A DNA stretch of 64,000 nucleotides from Marthasterias glacialis. Lineage: Eukaryota > Echinodermata > Asteroidea > Forcipulatida > Asteriidae. The notes under the pieces are model-generated. The model was not told where the DNA came from and made no database searches. It saw nothing but the letters and a program-made list of their open reading frames with translations. Below, in pieces: positions 22,501-34,500 of the stretch. The DNA lies in assembly GCA_911728455.2 (NCBI GenBank), contig OU452219.1, positions 11,002,397 through 11,066,396 on the forward strand, given 5' to 3'. Position numbers and translations under genes: made by a program. Each line of letters starts with the position of its first letter. Within the stretch, counting starts at the first letter, position 1.

Positions 22501-25500
22501 CATCCCATGAATAAATAATAGGGAGCGCTAATACCCAGGAGTTTTATCCCAGGGTACATATCCCGAAGTCTACGGTTTGTTACCCCCTTTCAGCAATTCG
22601 TACCCCCAGCTCTGTTCTTTTGGAAGAGGACATTTTCTTAAATTAAAATCAACATCCAACAGAAATCCACCTGTAATCTTAAAACTACACGACAACCTCG
22701 TTGCAATAAGTGTTTTTGTGACAACAGCCATGTTAGGGCAACATAATTGTAATGTTATAGTTTGACCCGTTATAAATGGCAGTTTTTAAAATAGTGGCTT
22801 CACACCATTCACACACTTCAGAGTTCAGCCATACCCAATGGTATATGTTATCCTTGCGAAATGTTAAAAGCATATGTATCCTAACAACGATGGCTCAGGA
22901 ACCATTTCTGAGAGACCCGACCCTCTCAGCTCGAGAGGAGACAAAAACAGAGGCTATCATTGATGGGTAATGTAGAATTTCATTCACTGTCTTGTAGAAA
23001 CTGTAAAATGAATCCATTCGACACTGATGTGTCCTACATAGGCTAATCTGTACGCGTTCATTAATACTCGTATCATTTACTAATAGGAGCATGAGGTCAG
23101 ATGATTCCCTAAAACTGGGTCCCGTGTAGGCCTAAACAACACCCATCCTTTTTTCAATTCAATTCAATTCAATTCAATTCAATTCAATTCAATTCAATTC
23201 AATTCAATTCAATTCAATTCAATTCAATTCAATTCAATTCAATTCAATTCAATTCAATTCAATTCAATTCAATTCAATTCATCAACAATTATTTCCAACA
23301 TATACAACTGGCTATATGTTCACAGATTTACATCTACCTTACATGATATAAAGATAATGATGGTAGAAAAGTTTCCTTGAAATATTATCGTTTTATCGTT
23401 TTTAAATAATACATGAAATAAGATCCAAAATTAATTTTCAACTCATCAGTGCTGAGACGAAAACTCTGCCTATAGAAATGCGTACAGAAATGCAGAATAC
23501 ATTTTTACCGTTTTCTCGCAAACGAAAGCTGACATTTTCACAGGTTGGTTTTATTACAAATATTTTGATTTGTGCAAGGAATGGAGGCATTTACAGTCAG
23601 TTTACCAATGTTGAGCTGGGGCTTTAAACGAAGATTAAAGCAGTGCCGTAACTAGGGTAAAATTTTAGGAGGGGGGCACAAAAGGGGGCACCATTTTTCC
23701 TAGGGGGCACTTTTGGCCAATTAAAACTGAAGTTTACAATTGTATTTTTCATAAACAAGCCCCTTTCAGTGTTTTCTGACGTGTTCAGGTAAAAAAAAAT
23801 ACATTATGTATGTAAATAATTAAAAATAGCTCTAAAACATTGAAAGTACTAGGTAAATGCTCATAAAATTTAATATTTCATTCTGGTAATTTTAAAGCTA
23901 AAAAGTCCAAATTTCAAATGGGGGGCACCAGGGGGAGGGGGAACGGACATTAGTTGGAGGCACGAGCCCCCCGTGCCCCCCCCCCCCCCCCGTGGCCACC
24001 CCTTTAGTTACGCCACTGGATTAAAGAGAAATCGGTATAGAGGCTAGACCCATCAATGCAAAATCTGATTTGAGCCGCTGGACCTGAGTTCTGATGAGTC
24101 ACAATGACCTGGAATTTGAGTCAACAACCGGGATTCCTGGTCACTTTGACTCCGATTTGACTTTATAGTGTGATCTGGTAGGTCTGTATTTTATCGGATT
24201 GTATACAAAAAGGAGTCCTCCGTACATTAAAAAACCAACACTTAAGCTCAGCCGCTGTATATAAACAACCGTCACTTGTCTGGCCTAAATTTGGTACCTC
24301 CATTATAACGTGATGGAAGGAAATAACGTGCTATGCCCCAAATCACACGTTAAGCCTCCGGGAGTCTGCTTTTACATATTTTGATATGGGTTGCACTTTT
24401 TGGCAAGGGTTGCAGTCGAAACAATTCCACAGGTCTTTCTCGTGTTACCAAAACAACGACTCTGACAAAATCTGATCTTTAGTAGGGAAACGGGTCTTGA
24501 ATTATTCAGACGGGAAACAAGAATTAAGAAAGATCTCCGAGAAGAATAAAGATAAAACCTATAAAGTCGTGTTGTTTTTTACTCTTGAATTGGATAAATA
24601 GAATAATAAAATAAAATAAAGATAAGAATAACATAGTCAATTCAGTGCGATGAAAAAAAGTAAACATATTGGGGTTTTTCAAAAATGATAAGTCTAAATC
24701 TACGTTCCACATTGAAATCCAACGTTCTTCATGCAAGACGTATTAGACCTAGATTAAGCCAAGCTTTTACTTGTTGATTGATTGGTTGAAATAATATGTT
24801 AACTTCAGTCAAAGAAACAAATGCACCATTGCCCAACAGTTTTAAGATTAATGCTTCGTATCAATTTAAAGCAATATTGTTGCATTATAAACAAGTTTAA
24901 TATTTTGCAATTTAATAGGATAGTCGAGTCAAATTAATGCAGCTCGGTCATAAAACGTACATATTTGTTAGCAGCCCTCGTAAAAACTGAGTGGGGAGAA
25001 AAGGAGGGAGTGGAGGGGGGGGGGGGCTCTGAACACATTCCGTATTGGGAATAACACAATATTGGTGAGTGAATTTCCATTTTATCTTAATTGGGTTAAA
25101 TACATAAAGCCTCGATACTACCCAAAGCATCCTTGGAAGTTATTCCGCCTGACATCTCATGTCTAAGTAAAAGGTACACGGGACTAGATCTGACTGCATC
25201 TAAACTGATTCAACACAGCGTCGGCACAAGCTTCGGATTTATTAAAGAAACGTTATCATTCAAATAGGAAGCCAAACATTTGACAGAGTGCTACTCAAAT
25301 CGCAACATACAGATGTTATACAAATATTGACTGTTCCGAGTGTTATGGTTAAAACTACGACTCCTGAGGTGATCCCTGGAGTGTTTTATTTCTCCGAGGC
25401 TAAGCCCCGGGAGAAATAGAGCGCTCCGGTGATCACCGAGGGGGTTGTAGTTTTAACCATACCACGAGTAAAATCAGTCAGTTGTTTTATAACAATCAGT

Positions 25501-28500
25501 TGTTTTATAACACCCCCATGCATAGATTCTGCCTAGACGTTACTACTGGCATAGTACATTGGTTGCCACTAAGTACACTGGTTGCTACGGGTATAGTACA
25601 TCGGTTGCTACAGGTTTAGTACATTGGTTGATACGGGTTTAGTACATTGGTTGCTACGGGTATAGAACATTGGTTGCTAAGGGTCCAGTACATTGGTTGT
25701 CTCGAGTATAGTACATTGGTTGCTACAGGTTTAGTACATTGGTTGCTACAGGTTTAGTACATTGGTTATACGGGTTTAGTACATTGGTTGCTACGGGTCT
25801 AGTACATTGGTTGCTACGGGTCTATTACATTGGTTGCTACGGGTATAGAACATTGGTTGCTAAGGGTCTAGTACATTGGTTGTCTCGAGTATAGTACATC
25901 GGTTGCTACAGGTTTAGTACATTGGTTATACGGGTGTAGTACATTGGTTGCTACGGGTCTAGTACATTGGTTGCTACGGGTATGGTATAATGGTTGCTAC
26001 GGGTATAGTACATTGGTTGCTACGGGTATAGTACATTGGTTGCTACGGGTCTATTACATTGGTTGCTACGGGTATAGAACATTGGTTGCTAAGGGTCTAG
26101 TACATTGGTTGTCTCGAGTATAGTACATCGGTTGCTACAGGTTTAGTGCATTGGTTGATACGGGTGTAGTACATTGGTTGCTACGGGTCTAGTACATTGG
26201 TTGCTACGGGTATGGTATAATGGTTGCTACGGGTATAGTACATTGGTTGCTACGGGTATAGTACATTGGTTGCTATGGGTATAGTACATTGGTTGCTACG
26301 GGTATAGTACATTGGTTGCTACGGGTATAGTACATTGGTTGCTATGGGTATAGTACATTGGTTGCTACGGGTATGGTACATTGGTTGCTACGTCACATCG
26401 GTTGCCTCGAGTGTAGCACTACGGGTATAGTGCGTTGAGCTCGCGCGGCTTTATAGCGAAAACATAGCATATCATGTCACGCACTCTAAACCAATCACGA
26501 GGCAGAACCTAAGTAAGGGGTGTTATAAAGCTATATATGTTGTCTAATTACCGGTATGAATCCCTTTGCAGAGCCGAAGCGATTGGGAGGGGGAAGGTAG
26601 GATACAAGTATTTTTGATTTATCAAACATGCAGCCTTCCTTTAAGGGTAGAGAAACATGTTTCGTTTGATTAAAATGTCTGTTAATACTCTGTTGAAGCC
26701 CAAGAGATTCGAGTCCTGACACAAAACCCAGTCTGTTATCGTTCCACCAGACCCGGTGTTATTAGCATGCGAAATTGAAATGCATCTTGTGAACTCATTC
26801 ATCTTTATGGAGCCTGAAAAAAATTAGTTTACAGCTTGGGGGAACATTTCTTCCCAATTTGTTTCAGTTATTCAAAGACATCCGTGAGGGATTCCGATAA
26901 TTTCAATCTTGGTGTCTTCCACATTACAGGGTCTCTGAGAAAACAGTTTTGTGTATTTTTTATGGGAAGTTATATTATTGGGCGTGCATGAAGAGGAAGA
27001 AAAGCAACACAAATAAATAAATAAATAAATCATAAATACATAAAGTTAATATATAATAATAATTATAATCACAAAACACAAAAGACCATATGCAGCAGAA
27101 CTGCCAATGTTTTATATGATATTGAGCCAAACGTAGCAAGCATCTTCCGATAGCAGCTGTAACTCTCTACTATTGTCTTGAATAATCTTGAAGTATCAAT
27201 ACAACAGCACTTTTGCCATTGTAGCCAAAACTGTAGCTTGACTCAAAGACTCTTATATCAACATCGCTGCCAACGTTACCAATGTTCAACTTTATTAATG
27301 ATAAATTGAACCCTCTGTCTGGTTGAATACTGTAGAACTATACTGCATGTATCATACTGCCTCTAACGTCACATCAGTTCTCCCCGCCCTATCACAGTGG
27401 TTCCAAAGTGTTGAACATTTTGGTGATTTGCCATATGAATATTTATGGAGAGTCTGTTTTAATTATTCACAGTGTATAATACTTCTCCGTTTGAATGCAC
27501 AATTTTGTAATTTGAATTTTAAATGTGAACAGTCCTACACTCTTGAGGTTTGTTTTCTGGGATTGGCAATTACGTTAGCTTATTTAAAAGACTAATGAAC
27601 CAAATGAATTATGTGATCTCTATCAACTAATCCAATTATGGGCCTAGATTGCAGTGTTCTTGTTGTTATCATTATCTGGGAACGCAAACTTTTTTAGAGA
27701 CCAAAGTATAACTCGTTGTTAATAATGGTCCTCTCCAGGGAGCGAGCCGTTTCTATAGATGTTAGTTTGAGATGTTTTAGCTGATAGTCTCAAAGGTTAT
27801 GCGATGGAGCTTCTCAAGGCTGCATTAAGATGTAGGGGTAGACCCTTTATAGAGTGTGAATAGTCACATGGTTGGACAACAACAATAAGCTTCATAAGAA
27901 ATTAAACTCCTTGGAATTGTTTCAGAAGTTTACCTTTTCTCAAACTCTACTGTATACTTCAAAATGATGAATAAATTTCAAACCTACAATTGGATTATTA
28001 AAATAGGTGTATAGTTATTTGTGATTTTTGCCCATACACCGAATGTGTGTTCCACTGTTATACTTAGTACTTTCCCGAGTCCTGTGAAAAAAAAACTCAG
28101 GAACATTCCTCGGGTGGGATTCGAACTCACGACCCCCGCCATTCTAGAGCACATGTCTTACCAACAAGACTACCGCGATTGCCCGGCAGCTACAGGCAGT
28201 TCGGACCCTATTAGCATTGCGGGTACTGCAACCAATGTAAATAGATATTAACTTTTGCATCGGTGATAAAGAATATTATTTGTATTTTTTGTGTTTTTTT
28301 GCCCATACACCGACTTTCCCCCCCTCAGGTCTCGGGAAAGTATAGTGTACAGTGCTTTGTGGCCTGGGGTGGGGTTAGTCAAAAGAATACCCCCACGCAA
28401 TCTCTGCATGCGTATCGTAAAAGGCGACTAAAAGAGGACCACGTCAACAACAGTGGCCCGGATGCTGTTGGGTGGCACCCACTAATAGGATCAGTAAATA

Positions 28501-31500
28501 CGGCATATCCCCGATGACGTTGGTTGTGGTAAGGCGATTTTAGACCGCCATCAAGTAAGTCTAGCCACGCCCTGCATTAGGCAGCAGTGATGCAGTAGGA
28601 GAGTCTTGGCGGAAGATACAAATATTTAGGACAACGGCGGACCTCAATATTACTGGAGGGCGTGCTGGTAATCCCAGTTACGACCACCAGACTGCGGTGA
28701 AGAAGGCAACGGAAAACCACTTCACTATCCTCTCCAAGAACGATCATGGAAAGTCACAATTCGAAGTTGGAAGCTAACGGCGTGAAGGGAGCCCATCCAT
28801 CCTCTAAATGAGGTTCCTCGCCCGGTAGGGTTTCTCACGTGCGACAGGTGGATCCCGACCGTTATCAAGCTACTGTACGCAACAGAAGTATCATCAGAAT
28901 TGAAACTTGGAATGTGAGAACGCTAATACCAAAGTGGTAAATTAAAAAAATTCAGGCAGGACATGATGAGACTGAACATCAACATATTGGGCATAAATGA
29001 GACAAGATGGCAAAACAACGGTGATTTTATGATAGATGGTTTCAAAATGATTTACACAAGTATAGCATGGAAGAGGTGTAGGACTGTTGATGGATCCTGA
29101 CATATCAAAATGTGTGCTTGGCTACTGGACTGTAAGTGACAGAGTTTTGTTGGTCAAACTACAAGGGCATCCTTTCAACATATCCATCCCGGTAGTTTAT
29201 GCACCCACAACAGACAGCACAGGAGAGGAGATTGATGCCTTCTGTGAGACCTTGGAAAAAGCCAAACCTCAGTGTACATCAAATGAAATCAATATCACCA
29301 TGGGTGACCTGAACGAGAAGAAATGATCGAGGCAATAGATGGGTGCAGTGGTGTGAATCAAAGAATACGGTCATCATGAGTACATAGTTCAAGGAGCATC
29401 CAAGTACATAGTTCAAGAGCCCGAGGGATCGCTCAAGGAACCAGATTGATTACATTGCTGTAAATGACAGGTTTAAAAGAGCCGTGAAAAAGGCCCCAGG
29501 GGCAGACTGTGGGAGCGACCATGTACCTGTAGTAGCCACACTCCAATGTAGATTAAAGAAGATGAAGAAGGCAAGAACTGTACAGAAGCTAGACTATGAG
29601 CAGCTTCAGAAACCAGAAATCCGCCTGGAGTACTACGTATACAAGTAAAGAACAGGTTTGAAAACCTTAATGACGATGGAGAGGAAACAACCTGAAAAGC
29701 AGTTACAAACATCTTCAAAGAAAGTTTTAAAACAGCGGAAGATACTCTGCCAAAGAAAGAGAAAAGGAGCAGGCAGAAATGGATGAAACAGAAGAGATAT
29801 TATCAATCATGAGTAGTATAGGCAGAAGATCAGAAACAGGAAAGCAAGGAGTATAGAGAGATGGACAGGCAAATCAAGCTGAAATGTATAGACATGCCAA
29901 GGAGACCTGGCTAAATGATCAGTGTGCAGAAATAGAAAGTCAATTTGGGAATGATCACAAAGTTTACAAGAGGATTCATGAACTCTGAGGCAGGAAGACA
30001 GGCAGCTCAAATTCTGGATGCCAATAAAGCCACAGATGAAACAATGCTCGTTGAAAAGGAAGAAATCTTTATACAGATGGACAGAATATATCGGAGATTT
30101 GTTTCATGATGTGAGAGAGGCAATGCCAAGTTTCCCAGACTCAGTGGAAGGACCAAATATTCTGAAATCAGAAGTAAGGGCTGCGATCACGATGATGAGA
30201 AGGAATAAAGCAGCTGGACCAGATGGAGTAGTTATAGAGATGATCAATGCCTTAGAGGATTATGGAGTTGAGAAACTAACAGAATTCATCAACAAGATAT
30301 ATGATGATGGAAAATTTCCAGAAGATTTGAGCAAGTCCATTTTCATCGCACCTCCAAAGAAACCTGGTGCTGTGGACTGTGAAACAACATCGAACAATCA
30401 GTCTCATGAGCCATGTCACAAAGATTGTCTCAAGAATTTTACTGCTAAGAGCAAGGAGCAGGATAACACAAGAGATTGGAATAGAGCAGTTTTTGGATTT
30501 GTGAAAGATGCTGGTACTAGGAATGCCATCTTTGTTTTAAGAATCATAACAGAGAGAGCTGTGGAAATGCAAAAAGACGTCTTCATGTGTTTCATTGATT
30601 ATACCAAAGTGTTTGATAAAGTTAGGCACAATGACCTATTTGAAGATCTTGGTAAGCTGGATATATATGGGAAAGATCTCCGATTGTTGCAGAGCTTGTA
30701 TTGGAACCAATCTGCATGTATAAGGGTAGATGAGTGCAGCAAAGTATACAAACATTGAAAAAGGTGTAAGACAATGATGTATGATGTCTCCCGATCTTTT
30801 CAACTACTTGAGTGAGTTGATCCTTAGAAAACTGGAAAAGGACAAAGGACTAAAAGTGGGTGGACGCAACATCACAAACATAAGATAAGCAGATGACACG
30901 GTTATACTGGCAGAATCAGCAGAAGATCTTCAGAGACTTCTTGATGTAGTGGTCAGAGAATGTGAGAGAAAGGGCTTATCCATCATACTGTAAGAAGACT
31001 GAGTGTATGGTTGTCTCAAAGAGGAAAGATACTCCAAGATGTACTCTGAAAGTAAAAGATCACCTAATCAACCAAGTTTCCTCCTTCAATTTCCTTGGAA
31101 GCACCATCACTGAAGACGCAAGATGTGTGAAAGAGATCAACAGAAGGATCGCAATTACCAAATCTACATTCTCAAAGCCGGGTAACATCTTGAGAAATGG
31201 TACACTAAGTATGAGGACCAGGATACGAGCTCTGAATTGTTACATTTATCCCGTGTTGATGTATAGCAGTGTAGCTTGGTCAATAACGTCTGACATGAGA
31301 AAGCGTTTGGAGAGCTGCGAAATATGGTTCCCGAGGAAAATGATGAGGATACCATGGACTGATCAAATGAGCAATGATGAGGTATTAGAAAGGGCGGCTG
31401 TAACCAGGAAGCTTACTCGCGAGATAAGAACTAGACAGATGAGATTCTTGGGACGTGTGCTACGAAAGGAAGGTTTGGAAATCCTGGCATTGACTGGAAA

Positions 31501-34500
31501 GATAGGAGGAAAACGGAGCAGAGCAGAGGAAGAAGGCGAGTGCTCTGGATGGCAAGTTTAAAGGATTGGCTAGGAGAAAGAGGTGTTAAATATCAGGAGG
31601 TGGAGCTGATGGAGAAAGCTAATGACAGAGCTTTGTGGCAGCCATGATCACCTAGGATACGGTACTTAGAGAGAGGGAGAAAGATACAGTGCTTAACACA
31701 CATCGGTGCATGGGCAAAAAAACCCACAAACAATATTCTTTATCCCCGATGCAAAAAGTACCATCTATTATTATAGTTATTGCATTGTGGGTTGAAGAAC
31801 GGTGTGATTGGGTTTTTCCATCACCAATGTATATGAACAATTTCAGTGTACATTGAACTGTTTATTTTCGTACCATTAATTAAGGAATTTCATAGTGATG
31901 ATAAGGTAAATCAACGTCAAACCATTCACAAAAGGGTTAACTAAGTTATCTAACCATTGCTTTTTGAAAGCTTACACTAAGTTGGTTACAATATATCTAC
32001 ATTTTCACTACAAAAGTGTGTAGATTTAGATTATGATATTGTTTATTTGTCGTTAATTCCTGTCTTATAGGCCTAAGGGTTCATTGCTATTCCAGGTTCC
32101 ATCTTTAAAGAATGGGGAAAATATTACTTATTATAATATATTTATTTAGAAAATTATAGAGTTTGTAAAAACGCAAGTAAATTTATAAAAAAAAGAAATA
32201 AAAAAAAGCAAATGACAACGGTATTTTCTATTAAAAGATCTTGGTTCAACACTACACTCGTTAAAGGTGTATTATACACCACTGGTTTTGGAAGAATATT
32301 TATTTTAATCGGCAACCCATCGCTTGGGGTGGTTGTGTGGAGTTTTCAATAGGCACGCCATACAATCAACCTGTGAAAATTGTATCAACTTAGGTAGTCC
32401 CGTTTGAGTAAAAACAGCAACAACAACAAAACGGTTTTAAATTTTGCGTGCTTAATTGTGGCGATCGAAATTAAGCAATGGTGGTTTGTGGTTCTTCGAA
32501 ATGCTATTTTCATCGACTGTGTCATTATTTCAGACGCAAACACTTCTCTCTACAGAGGATTGTTACTGGAGATTTTATTATCAGTCAGCTTTCAGATTGA
32601 ATAATCATTCCGTTCTTGGATAATCACAACTCCCGAGCCAACAACCTTCTATGATGCCCACGTACAGCACAGACGTCCCTTCCCCCCATGGTACCAGCGT
32701 GGATTATTATAAACGCCACGTGCTTTTGTCCAGCAATTATCATAAGTAAATTACAGCCAGTGTTTTTATATTCACACATTCACACATAATTCTCGGTCCC
32801 GAATAAGAATTCGATTACCTTAACCACTTCATTTAAATTCAAATTCCTATTATTACTGAATCGCATTACTGAAAGACGAAGTCCACGTTTCTCGTGTGTA
32901 CACCCCCGTGGGATTGTTCACTACAGCATCCTACATAACATTAGGTGATATTTGTACTAGTCCCAATTTAGGCGACATTTTCATAATCGGTCTTCTTTAA
33001 ATCACGGGTCACTGTTTTCACTTGAAATCATGAGCAAGACTTTCTCCACACAGACACACACGGCTAAAGAGTATAAATCTAATAGCGGTTCAGTCAGCCG
33101 CTAACTGTAACGGAGAAATGCTGCTTCAACACCGATATTTGATTTTTATTGGATTGGCTACGAGTGTTAAACACGCACTGACTGCAAGCGATGCAGCGTA
33201 TCTTTAAACGCAATGTAGGATTGAGGTAGTTTACCCCCAAACAAAAAAAATAAGAGCTCCATATTTAATGAGAGCTTTCTTGGTATGAAAGTTGATATGG
33301 GTACCAATCTTTTTTTCAGTATATTTTTGCTGGCGGAGAGGACGAATGTCTCATTGGTAAAAATAGACACGATCATCATTGTGCCTGGCAAAACAAGTTT
33401 TTCTAATCATAATTTTGCTCCTGTGGTAGGCTAGTAAAAACATAAGCTATGTAAATCAAGATGGCCGGTAAACCATTTATGGACGGTGATTGTATTGACC
33501 TCCGCAGAAAACAACCCTAATGTAATTATAATTGTATGCATTATTATAGTTGGTAAGCTATGACGTCACACCCGCTGACATTTTTAGTCTGATGCACGCG
33601 CAAGGTTTTGGCTATACTTCCCGCTATCCCCAAAATGGCATAGTTTATAAAGTGTGTAATATTTAATCATTCAAAGGCATTCCTTATGACAAAAACTGAT
33701 GGTCTTGGTGGGAAATGAAGACTTTTCAAAAAAATTTACGTGAAAGGCAAATCCTAACACCTTTTATTTCATACAGGAATCACCAAAGGAAAACTACCTC
33801 AGTGTTCGTCCTATGGGCTTCTGGTAACCGTTGGAGCGAGTTTGTGTGAAGTGGGCATAGCTTACAACGCCACACTCAAGACTAGAATAGGTTCGTACCA
33901 CCCTAATTTGTTTTTATGAAACACCAAAATGCCGGTGGAAACATCGTTATTGATTTATATGCAAAATGAGCCCTGGCCATCAGGGCCGGAGTCCTGGCCA
34001 GGGCCATCAGCGTTCTTCTCCGTCATTAACTTCCTCGATCCAATGCTGTCTTCTTCTCACAAAGTTGTAAACAGTAATTAGGCGTTCAACACAGGCTCAA
34101 CACCTGTTCTAGAACTATTATGCAACCTACACCTGAAACATAGTAAATATTATCTGTGCTTGTTTTGTGAACGGTCATTATACCCAAAAGTCATCGTTCA
34201 CTGATTGTATTGTCTATAAATAATAGGCTGTTCAATCTATTATTCGCCTTCATTTGCCCGAGACCAAATACACAGCAGGTTGTAGCAAACGCACAGCTTG
34301 CAGCCAATGCGCATTTACCGACTTTTGAAAATTCATATAGCCTAGGTCAATGGAGTTGAATTCACAGCCGGCCATATACCTTTTCAAGGAAAAAGAAAAC
34401 AACAACATTATGTTACACGTCCAGCACTTTTCCCCTTTCAACTCGTCAATATTTTCACGAAGGGACGGGCATGTCAAATTGGGAAAAAATCGTGTTTGGA

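Larger units (their letters stand above)
28300..31660 (+). mobile_element. Degenerate non-LTR retrotransposon (LINE, RTE/craniofacial-protein-2-like)
   Basis: A plus-strand remnant with an apurinic-type endonuclease domain (from about 28895), a reverse transcriptase domain (about 30020-30960) and a C-terminal domain ending near 31645. It carries many stops and frame changes, so it is dead. The endonuclease start [11 protein letters not shown] and the C-terminal [14 protein letters not shown] are typical of LINEs often mis-annotated as craniofacial development protein 2-like. It lies sense to the plus strand, antisense to the host gene. The exact clade is uncertain. Confidence 0.85.

Noticed and set aside
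28105..28195. Functional tRNA gene on the minus strand
   Set aside because: A and B boxes are present but the stems do not pair well and direct repeats flank the unit, so a SINE head is more likely.
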